From Zygaena filipendulae (lineage: Eukaryota > Arthropoda > Insecta > Lepidoptera > Zygaenidae): a DNA stretch of 64,000 bases. Below the pieces are notes generated by a model that saw only the letters and a program-made list of their open reading frames with translations, had not been told where the DNA came from and did no database searches. A program made the translations under genes and the position numbers. This document shows, piece by piece, positions 33,901-45,900 of this stretch. The stretch spans positions 9,493,501-9,557,500 of the forward strand of contig OU015662.1 in assembly GCA_907165275.2 (NCBI GenBank), in the 5' to 3' direction. Numbering within the stretch: position 1 is the stretch's first letter; each line of letters opens with the position of its first letter.

Positions 33901-36900
33901 CCGAGCGTAGCGAGGCGAGTAACCCCGTCTCGGGACTAAATAAGTTACTTTCACCCCTAGGATAACAATGTACTATTTTCGCTATAAAAAACTAAAGACC
34001 GTCACGTGGTCACGCAAAATTGGACTTTTGATGAGACGATTTTTCGAATTCAGAATGGTAACCAGAAGACAAAAACAAATATATTCATTTCACAACACGG
34101 CTTCATTTCATGAAATTATTATCACCATAAAACTTTGCAGTTCACGAGCCGCCCGCCAAATCTCAATTGCCCAAAATCAGCGAGTAAAGATAAAAATTAA
34201 GAAGTTACGATTTTAATGCATTTTCAAGAAAGAGTCGGCGGGTGTTTTTGATCGCAATCTTAATATGGAGCTACCTCGAAATTTTTACGAGGCAGTTAAG
34301 AATTACATGCTGCACATAAAAGCCTTTTGAACTAGCTTTTGATTGCGGTTCCGCTCACTCGCGCGGTGATATAATATGGCGCTAGTTATTACTATAACCA
34401 CAATTTAAAATTACAATTAAGTTAACAATCACTCTGTGGTTTAAATTAAATACTATGGTACTTTGATTTGACTACAAAGTATCTCAGTAAAGAAGAGGCC
34501 CTGAATTACATTTCACGCAATTTTAACTGAAAGAACCAAATCTAACGGAATCGGTGACCTGAACCGTGAACGTTATAATTCGTGTAATTTCTCTCCGCAT
34601 CTTTTCCACTCGGCAACACTCTAACGATCGGTTTGTTGGCAATGCATGTGCATTTACGACGATACTACACATTGTGGGCTGTTAAGAGCTGTTCATACCG
34701 AAGCTGCGCGAATCGTTCCACTTTTGCAATCGGCATCTCCGATAAGTTAATTCTTCAACTTGTCGTCGCTCCCTAGCACTCCTCCGTCATATTTATGATT
34801 CTATTTTTAAAAGCGTTAAACGATCAGGGATTCTAAACCTGACTAGCCTTCCTTTAGTTGTCGAAAAGCGCAGGTCATAAAAATAATAGCCACAGAATCG
34901 CTTTCAACGCACACAGAGAGAGAAAGACATTTCGGCGGTGCAAATGAATCACAAATTCACAAATCAATTGGAGTCTATGGTGCTCATTTTCTTGTTGGAA
35001 ATATTTAACTGTATATAAAAAACTTTTCTATGCGTGTCAATTACATGACCCTAGGTTAGGTAAGATTTGAACAGTGATCAAAACGCGATAAAACCAGATT
35101 TCTTTTGGTGTGCATATTTTTACGTGCAATTAGTATTTTATATAGAAAAGTACAAATGTTGATAAGGATTATCTGGTGTGTTTTAAATACATTTTTTTTC
35201 TTCTATACTTTTATGTTTAATATATGTAATGATTGTACATAATATGTATTATAGTTTAATCAGTCCTTTATACGAAAGGTGTTCCGGTCTCGGTCGGTAG
35301 ATCGCCGTGCTCTAGCGACGAAGCGTGGCATCTCGGAAGTGTGCACTCGAGTCTTAGGATTTAACCAACAGGAGAAGTCATAGACGCTACGTGTCCATCA
35401 AATAAGCCTATCAGTTTCAAATATTATATTATCTATGAAAGAACAGCACCCGCTTCTAGTTTCCGTCTAAAGCTCTTATCACCTTAAGGTTGCCTTGAAA
35501 AGATTGCCTCTAGCAATAAGGCCGCCTTTTACTCTGTCTTTTCTTTTTATCTGTCTTAGTTTTAATATTTCTTTTGGGGCAATAAAGTATATTTGAATTT
35601 GTATTTGAAAGATGTGTGTAGGTTCAATTAAAGCATCTTAAGAGGCTCGAGGAGGCTCCACTCACATAGTAGCACTACTTGTAAATCTTAAGATATAAAT
35701 AAAATAAATAAATAAAAAATAAAATAAATATATAAATAAAAAAAATTAATAAATCTTAACCTATATCTTAAGATATTCCATTATTTAAAATTTCTTTGTT
35801 GATCATTATATTATGTATAATTTCGACTTAGAAAATAATTATTCATCAAAACAAGACAGCACATCAAACAATTTATGCAGGAATACTTATATGTAAATAA
35901 TTAGTATTAAATCGACTCAGGGCTTTGCAATCTTAATTCATGGTTACAAAAAAAAACCAGTGCAACTCTTTTTCATTAATGGCCGTAATTTAGGTTCATT
36001 ACGAATATAATAACACAAAATATGAATGTCCGTCTGCGCCTTGCGTGTATGTAGACCAAGTCACGGTCACTGAACGCGTTTACGTCTATTTTTTTTATAT
36101 TTACGAATGCATTATGAATAATATAGTTCCTAGTTTCGCTTCGTGTAAAAACAGTAACGATTAAGTAAGTAGGTACCACAGAACAGAAAATAACAGATAG
36201 AAGGGACATCAACTTAGCTAAGTATGAAAACAGGTGAAAACCAGTGTCGCCGGGTGATTTTAGCACACACTAAAAGTACTAAAACATTCATAAATGTAAT
36301 CTATGGAACTATGGACTTCTGAAATAAAGATTATTATTATTATTAAACGCTTTTGGGTTATGTTTTTACTTAGTCACTGTTTTCAAAATTCACGGTTTTG
36401 GGAATATTGTGAAAAATAAACCTGGGATACTAGCAAAAGAAGTTTTGGGCAAGTTATAGCATTTGCTGTAACTTCCTTTTGCAACCGTGGTGCGCCTGCC
36501 CCGCCTACGTGTCATATCTAATTAATTAATTTTCTCTATGTAGGTACTAACAACAATAATTGTTATACAGGATGTTTGGCGCGTGAACTGATGGGACCTG
36601 GGGTCCAGCCGGTGGGTCCACGGGTCGTGCGTCCTTTTTTGTCTGCGGATTGTGGGTCCCAGCTTAACAGTAACTATCTAACTGACGAACTAAATAGAAT
36701 TTTGATTTTTGTACCCCGGCTCATTACCTATTATATCAGTCTACATATACGTCAAACACCTTGTACAGTGGTTTGTTCGCACTTCGCACGCACTGCACTA
36801 ACCGCACGCATTGATTTCTTGCAACATACGAGTAGATACAAACTTCTTGGCTACGCTGTGCCTTTGTTGAGTCATGTGTCTTCGTTAACGAAAGGAAACA

Positions 36901-39900
36901 AACGAAGCACTACGCTAATTGAGTTACACCAAGTTCGTTGTCCTTCATAAAATGTATTTAGTCATGACCTTGTTAAACTGTAACCTAATTAGGTTACCTG
37001 CAATACCTACTTCCCTAGATAATGCTAGATCTAGGATTTCATTGCGGCCCCTCTTCTCATAGAGGGGCAATTTATGTGAATTTTTTAAGATGGTGATTGC
37101 TAAAGAAATCGTGCTGAAACTAAAGCTGTGTTTCAGTGGGAATCACGAGATGAAATTAACCTATATCCTTTTTTGTACCCCTGACACCTGACAACGTGTA
37201 TGCAAAATTTCATGGTGAACAGTTGAGTAGTTAAAGGGTGAAAACGTCTCAAACAAACCAATAAACTCACATTCGTATTTATAATATTAAGGACTAGCTG
37301 TCCCGCGCGGTTTCACCCGCGATAATTTCGGAGTTCGTGCGGAATTGTTCCATACAAACTTTACCCCCCTTTTCTTTTCTTTTCAGCCCCTTAGGGGTAG
37401 AATTTTCAAAAATCCTTTCTTATCGCATAAAAAAAACACACCCTCAAAGTTTCAGGTCTCTACTATCAGTGGTTTAGGCTATTCATTGACCAGTCAGTCA
37501 GTCATTCAGGACAAAGCACATTATATGTATAGATTTAGAGATAATAATTATTTAACTGAATAATGCTCCGTTATGTTCTCTTGGATTCCTGGCTGCTTAA
37601 CAGACTTTCTTCTATCCATCCGGAGCGTTGTTTTAAATCGCTCAAACGTGATCCAACTACAAGGCGTCGTTATAATTATAAGAAAGAAAATAATAATTAA
37701 TTTACACTGCAGACAGTTAAGCGATGAATGTTGATGAGTGTGCGCGGGCGCAGCCGGGCGTGTTTCCTGAGCGCATCTCTGCAACATCCTATTGCTACAT
37801 AGAGTAGGTACTGTAGAGGTTGAACGCTGTTCACCTCCATGTCAACACTGGTTGGAAACAAATTTAGAAGAAGTAAGTAATATTTTCGAATTTGAATGAA
37901 ATGTCATAAATATAGATTCATAATATAAAAAGAAGAGAATCGATTTGTTGTATCAGAATAATATGGTTTTGCTTTGAAATAAAAATATCTTTAATTAAAA
38001 TAACTTGAAAATCTTTATATTAAATTGCTTAATTTGTTAACGTTCCCGCCCCCGGGACGTTACATGGTGGAGGCGCCGGGTAGCCTCGAACCTTACGTGG
38101 TAGAGGCACCGTATTCAAAATACTAAATAAATTATCTTTTTCAGAAAAGAAAAAGATGGAAGAGATCAGCCGCTAAGCTGACAAAGACGAGCAGAAGAAA
38201 AAACTGCACGTCGATTGCTGGGAAATACTCATCAGTAAAGTTAAGTAAAATTTAATATAAATATTCGAGATATATAATTTTAAAATGGCAAAATATACTG
38301 GTCGGTCGGATTGCCACGATTTTTTCAAGCAATTTGAAACGATTGCGGCGATCAATAATTGGGCAGACGACACAAAAACAATTATAATTTCGGCTTATTT
38401 AACGGGTGCCGCGTCACATTTTTATCGCCGCATTACCATTGAACCAATAACGTACGAAGCGCTAAAAGCAGCATTCCTAGAAGAATTTTCTACTATACAG
38501 GATCATACTGCAAATTTTTATTATGCTAAGCAAGATGCAAATGAATCAGCGATTGATTTTTTATATAGACTTGAAGGACTAGCCACTAAAGCTGGAATAT
38601 ACAGCGATAAAATTATCATTCAGCAATTTTTGAGCAACGTTTCATATTATTTCAAAAGTAGACTCGCTTTACAAGTTTTTAATAGTGTAAAAGAATTAAA
38701 ACTGTCATTACTTCAGTCCGAAGAGATTTTCAAAAAAGAGAGAGAAGTAGCAAATCTACCAATCAAGTTGAAGGGGCCTCTGAACGAAATTTTACCGGGT
38801 CCGCAATCTAGTGGCGATTGTCGCGCGCCTCGTCAAGGTTTTCAAGCGCCGCGCGTGTCCCCAATCCCACCTTCTACGTACGAAACTACACCTGGACTAT
38901 CCTGGAGGTCGAAGACACAAACAATTCCCGCCGAAAGAACGAACGAACGAACGAATGCAGGAGAAAGACGTCCACCCTACAATTTAAGGAGCCAAAGGCC
39001 CCAAAACTTCCGACCCGTAAACCAGATGGCAGATGGTGTAGAGGATCACACAAGAATGAAATTAGAAGATCAAGAAACCTTGCCGAGTGTGAAAACTACA
39101 ATAAACGGAGAAAACGTCATTGCGTTAATAGATTCGGGTGCTTCAATATCCGGAATATCATTTGAATTTTGTAAAAAAATTAAAATTAATCCAAATCCTA
39201 TTGACAATGATATTATAGTTAAAGCAGTTGATGGTAATAGATTAAAAGTAGTTGGTAAAGTGTGTTTAAATTGTATTATAGAAACAAATAGTTTTAGTGT
39301 AACATTTTTAGTGATAAATGAATTTGCAACTGATGTCATTTTAGGACAAGATTTCCTTACAGATAATTTGGCGATTGTCAATTTTAGAGATAAGTGCATC
39401 GATTTAGGTAAATGTATTGTGCCGTTTTCTAAAAAGGAAACGCAGAAAGATCCAAGTTCCATGCAGATGGTAAGTGAACCCCATCATGGAACCGTAAAAC
39501 TTTTAAAAGATGATTACATATTTGTTTGTGAAACTGCTCACGCAATAAATACTACTGCAGGGGATGAGATTGCGAATAAGTCAAGGGAATTTAGCGTAAA
39601 TGAAAAAGACGAAGACTGTGATGACAAAAAGGTCAAAAATGTAGTTGAGTTAGCGTTAGACGATGGAATAGAGTTATACAAGAAAGACGCGATGAGGTTC
39701 GAAAACGAACAACGACGGGAAAAGAGTCGAAATAACGATTTTTGTAAACAGATAAAAAGTAGGATTGAATTAAGTAGTCGTCATGTGTGTCAAGATTTGT
39801 TTATTAGAAATAATAATCGTGATGTACGAAGGAGGATGAATAATTCATATATTAATAAAGCAATAAGAAGTATAGCTCAAATGAAACAGCAAGTGAAATT

Positions 39901-42900
39901 TGATCGAAAGTTGAGTTATAAAAGATTTTTTGAGAATCCGTTAAAGGTTTATACTCCAAAGAGAGTCACTGGAACAGCTAGGAAGTTATCCCGTCAGTAT
40001 AAAGATCCGTATCATATTATAAGATGTTTGCCGAATAATAATTATCGTATAAGGAAAACCTCCAATGCACATGGACAAAGAATTGATGTTCATCATAACC
40101 GATTAAAACCCTTTTGGTTGAGAATAATATGATACTTATATTCTTTGTGTGTATTTTTTGACACTAATGTTAATTTCTGTAAATTGAATTGTAGAATAAT
40201 AATATTGATAATATTGTGTTATTTGCGTTTATGATGTAGGTATAATATAAGTAATCTGTTTGAAAATATTCATTTATTTTTGTAACTGTGTCATGCCAAT
40301 GTCTTACTTTTGTACGAGTATTAATGCTGCAATTTGTTCTAGTATCAATGCATCTGAGAGGTGCAACATAAAGCTGAGCCACGAGTACAAACTGACACAC
40401 CGAAAAAAAGAAAATATATTTAAGAAATTACGTTTTCTGGGTTGATTTGTATAATGGGTGAGTTTATGTGGTAGTCCTGAGTGCAACCTCAATAGTCGCG
40501 TAGCGTCTGGGGTGATCTCTGCGTTGGAGTCACGCACGATGGAATGTTACAGGTTTAGAGGGAGTTTAGTTAGAGATTGACAGAGAAAGGGGTGGTCTGT
40601 ATTTTCAGCTCGTGACTTGGAAAAGATCGGAAGTATAGTTAGGACAAATAGAGGATGAAAATAAGTTAGTCAAACAGTCCGTTAGTTAGAGAAACTTGTT
40701 AACTCTAACGAATTGTATCGGTAAATTTGCGAGGCTGGTTGTTAACTATTTTTGTCATGATAAGTTTAGGTAGGTAATATTTTTAAAATTTTCAATGTTC
40801 ACTTTATACTGTCTTTTCGGTTAATTGTTTAGGTATGGATATGTGGACTGACTTTTTGAGCAGTTTTTTTCAGTCTAGAGTTGGAACGAGTGTCGCTTAA
40901 TGACTTAAATGATTTTTTTATATTGTAAATGGTAAATGTTGATACTAGTTTTAATAATATTCTTATATTCGTTCCAGCTAGCTGTTAGCTACAGTCTTAT
41001 CCGAATATTGTATCATCTGCTCATAGGTAGGGTGATATTTTTAGTTGTGATTTAAAAAAAAAAAATCTTATCAGAATTTTTTTTTTCCCCCCCACCGGGA
41101 GGGATGTAGAGGTTGAACGCTGTTCACCTCCATGTCAACACTGGTTGGAAACAAATTTAGAAGAAGTAAGTAATATTTTCGAATTTGAATGAAATGTCAT
41201 AAATATAGATTCATAATATAAAAAGAAGAGAATCGATTTGTTGTATCAGAATAATATGGTTTTGCTTTGAAATAAAAATATCTTTAATTAAAATAACTTG
41301 AAAATCTTTATATTAAATTGCTTAATTTGTTAACGTTCCCGCCCCCGGGACGTTACAGTACCTACATACATATAGTGCTTTAACAGCGGTGTTAAATAGA
41401 CATAGATACGCAATCCGCCAAGGCTATTTGTTGCGATTGTTATGATAAGTATTATTTATTATTTACCACTAGGTTCAATACAATGCTAACTAATATTAAA
41501 ATTGCGAATGTGAGTTGTTTGTTGGTTACGCTTTCACGCCTTAATTAGTCTAATCTAATCACTAATCATTGGAATTTTACATGAGTACACTGTCAGGGGT
41601 ACAAAAAAGGACATAGGGTACTTGTAAGGTACTTGTACGGCACTTTCAACTGACAGCGTGCTACTGGAGAGTTTGTTGCGCAGCTTCTTTTCTTTAGCCA
41701 TAGTACTAGGAAGCTGTGAAGGTTGGATATTTTATAGGTGCTGATTGCGGTCATATTAAATGTAACTTTACTGTCGTCAAAAAGAGCCACATCCTGGGCC
41801 AAATTTGAATAAATGATTTGAATTTGAATTTGTGATGTTGTCAACGGTAGGTACAAATAATAATCAATAAGCAGGGGAGTTTGGTATTTCGGATATATCT
41901 TAGATACCTACCTACCTCAAGAATTAATGTAATTACCTATTGATTTTGCTTTGCTGATCAAACGAAATTATAATTAAAAAAGAATTAGAGCATACCTATT
42001 TCTGGAATACAAAACTTAACCAAAGCACATTATGTAATATCTTTTCTCGATATACTTAATAAAAAAAAAATTCAAACACACAGCCATTGCATTCACCTAG
42101 TGGAGCTTGTAGAACTGGCAGGTAATACATACCATTTATAAAAAAAAATAGAAACAGCTACCATTTTGGATAATAATGCTAAGCAAAAGCAAAAGCTGCT
42201 TCGTTATGTATTTCTACGATATACATATATGCCTGCCTATTCATTTATATCAGTAAGGTTGTAAAACAAAACTAACATCCATACACAGTAACGACAGTCG
42301 ACATTCCAATGATATGGACCAATATGGCTGTACGATAGTGAAATGGAAGGAAACTTGAGTCGCTAGCCTACTCCCGCCGCAGGATGTTGATAATAATTAA
42401 TTAACTACGTCACGTTTCACAACTCTCGACTCTGTAAACATGGTGTTGATTAGTCAAAGTGTGTCAGCAAGTCGCCATATTTAAGTAAAGGTTCAAATAT
42501 TTTAATATGACATAACATTTTCTTAGATACTTTCAACTCAGTAGGTATATTGATTGATGATGGAAGCATAAAAAAATGCTAAAAAAACCAGACTCTTAAT
42601 CACTTTTGCCACAAAAGCGAAAATCCGATCTCAAACGATTTTTATCAATCTCCTTATTTGTGCACACTAGTGCCATCCTAGTCCTATTAACCAAATTCAT
42701 AAGGTCTGGAGATACTCTTTTTAACCGACTTTAAAAAAGGATGGAGGTTCTTTCATCTATTTTTTGTTAGGTACCTATGTGTTGTTACTTATGTGATTGT
42801 GAACTGATTTTAAAAGTAAATTTTTTTTTACAACGATCTGAATTGAGAAATTCCCTATTTTTTTGCAGTCGGTTAATTATTTTTTTATCGAGTATTGTTT

Positions 42901-45900
42901 CAAAAATTTTCATAACAAGTAGGTATAATTTTGATATGAAATAAAATAGAAAGTAAAATAAAAGAAAGCTGATTGAATGATTTTGAATGATTAATAAATC
43001 GAACAAGTAAAAAAGGACGTTTATAACACGTACTTACCTAATAATATAATAAAAAAAAACTCTTACAGATAGAATAATTAATTGCCATATGATAAGTATT
43101 AATGAAACGTAGTTATTTTACCTATTCATACTTCAGTCTCGGTTCGACACAGCAAAAAACATCACTTTCTAATTGCATTAGAACAATACGAAACAAAAAA
43201 CCGCGGCACTCATTAATTGCTCTTTCGTTTGGTGTACACTGGACATGCAAATCGAAATGCTATTTTTCCTAATGTCAGCCGAAACAAATGTAAAGGTGCG
43301 TACACACAGGCGCACGCGCAGCGACGTCGGCCGCTCTGCGCGTGAGTGGCGTATTGCACGCGAGCCGGTGACCGCGCGGGCCACTAATATGCCGCTTTGT
43401 TTTGCCTGACAACACCATTGTTAGTAAATAAATACCATTAATAGCTGTTATGTTAAATAGATGTTATTGAAAGTGTAATTTTTAAAAACAACGTAGGTAT
43501 GTTATTGAAATTTTATTATTATTATATAACATCTATTTTCTTAGATTCTTAGATTATATTAATTAAAAAAATGTTTTTAACTTGCTAACGTGGCCCGTGG
43601 TCTTGTCCAAATATCAATTTTACAAAAATCCCCTAGAAAAAAGCATTTTAATTTAATTTAATTTTAATTTTCTTAATTTTCCAAACAACTTTTAAAATTT
43701 TTCTTTTCCCAAAAAATGTTATGCAGACAATAAAAAAAAAACCAAATATGCAAACTGTTATAACAGTGGCATTTTAGGCCCACGGAACTCTATGCCACAA
43801 TCGTTTACATTCATTCATGAAATCGCCAGTCTCTGGGCACGCGATATTCCCTGTCATGGAGTTAATCACACCGAAATAAAACCTCATTACTGTTAACTAC
43901 AGTTCAATTAATAGGGGGCGGGACGGTGACCTTTATGGTGCGTGTACACAAGGTTGATGTTACTATGAAAGACGTACGAGTGATCTATGGAATTAGTCTA
44001 GCTTTGTTCTTCAATGGAATTGAATTGAATGAGGTCTCTGGTCTTGTAGTATGCGGGTGGCATGTGATCCCTCGATGAGAGTTCATATTAATTAAATTCG
44101 ATGACTTTGAGCTTACTCGTACTTAGAGTCCACCCATTACCTTCTCTCTGGTCCACCCCGCCAGTCTGACAGATGGGGCGCCATCATCGCTAAAATATGA
44201 CATAATTTATCATTTCCATTCTCATTAGTTATTCTTCTAAGTTTCCATTTGATCATTCAAATAAGGGAAAATTTTATTTTAAGTAAGTAAAATAGTTTTA
44301 TTCAAAACTGACCCACAAAGTTTTTCTTGACGTCAATAAAATTAGGTACAATAATAATTCTGACAGGACCCAAAAAAAGTCATTTCGGTTGTATATACCT
44401 ACTCTTTGACAACTTCCTAGCGCTATGGCTGGAGAGAAGCTACTGCACAAAAAAATTCCCAGTAGCACGCTGTCTATTTAAATTAATGAATAAATTTATA
44501 ATATTAATATTAACGATTTTATTTTATTCCGATTGAGTTGAAAAAAAACCATGATACAGATATGAATCTTCTTCAAGACTAAATAAAATTGTCAAAGTTT
44601 ACAACTTCAAACTTTGCGGTGAAAAAGTGAAATCTCTATTTGGCGTGTTTGTGAATGAATGAAAAGCATTATGACAAATACAAAAATACCAGTGTCATTT
44701 TTCCTCGCTCGAGAGAATTATGATAATTAATTCTGACATTTTTATTTTATTGATTATAATCAAATCATTGGAGATGATGAATTAAAAAAAAAAACGCGTT
44801 ACAGCGGCTCGCTAATAATTAATCTCAATCAGAGTTGTAAAGAAACTGTAAATTGGAGGCGCGAGGTGTAAAGTTATTATGGAGATGTGTTGGCTGTGAG
44901 TTCGTTCACATAATAAAGTATAATGAGGTGCTTTTTCGCTTCTTTTTAGTAAATCTTATCATAAATAAAGTTTATTGGTATCCAAATGACGTGGCTTAAT
45001 GAAGTGAAACTTAATTGTGCTTTGGGCAGTGTTCGTATAGAGTGTGCCATTATCGTCGTTTAAGTTCTAATACCACGCATTATTAAAATATGTACAATTC
45101 ATGCAGGCACATTTGATATAAAATCAAAATTACTTGCTTGCGATTCCCTATCGAGGCTATGCCTACGTAACGTATTTCGTTCAAATTTGACTTCCGTGGT
45201 GTTAGAACTTAAGCGAAGATATAGGGATTAATTGTCTCGTTAAATTGAAGAAGTAAACGAGACTCTTACTACAGAGAAAAATTGTCATATGCAAAATTAT
45301 AATAATAAACGCCATACTTAATTCTTTAATTATAAAGAAAAAGTTCATGTCTGAAGCGATTAACTCACAGTAGACACACAGTGGTACTTTTTGACGACTG
45401 CCTGCTGGTTTCCTAATTCATTAATTTACTATTTGAGGAAACAGTCAATTTGTATATATTTTTGTATTAAAAAAAAATTGGCCGATAAAGATAAGCAAAA
45501 GAATTTAGTTTTAAAAAAGGAAGAAAAATATTTAAAACAGTAATTGACGACTGCCTGCTGGTTTTCTAAATTGATTAATAAACTATTAAGAGAACACAGT
45601 CGACTTATACTTACGTAGGTACCTATATAATTTGTACAATATTTTCTTTTTTATTTTAATTTTCTGAAAGAAAAAAAAAACTAAAAGCGAAAGATGCTGC
45701 TAGTTCGTCGGTTTTTGTACGTACACGATAGCGGAGTTGTGTCTATGGTGTAGCGGAGCGGAGAGCGTGGCGGGCGGCAGTGCGGACAGCGAGGCGGGCT
45801 GCGGCGAGCCGAACCAGCGCGCCTCACGGACGTCCGACGAGCCTGCGGGTCGCGGTTTATATACCATATTAGAATCGGCCGGAACTATAGATGGGCAACC

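Larger units (their letters stand above)
37808..41361 (+). mobile_element. Young non-autonomous Gypsy-type LTR retrotransposon with GTAC target duplication
   Basis: Two 253-bp LTRs, identical by eye, bound the element at 37812-38064 and 41105-41357. Both run TG...CA. The 4-bp duplication gtac lies at 37808-37811 and 41358-41361. Behind the 5' LTR comes a TGG-initiated primer-site candidate. A single 615-codon ORF (38285-40132) follows, then about 970 bp without coding content, and a purine tract before the 3' LTR. The reverse transcriptase, RNase H and integrase catalytic core are absent, and no envelope is present. Identical LTRs mean very recent insertion, so it was presumably mobilised in trans by an autonomous relative. 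It sits in the 12-kb intron of the LZTS-like gene, antisense to it. Confidence 0.93.

Noticed and set aside
36576..36950. 124-codon plus-strand frame
   Set aside because: It runs through a fragment of the CRE-MITE family (near 36680) and other repeat-like sequence, with no conserved motif.
43178..43384. GC-rich minus-strand frame as a possible LZTS-like exon
   Set aside because: No suitable splice sites in the right phase, and adjoining exons 45725 and 33602 already join in frame. Its ends resemble the gtgcgtacacac repeat.
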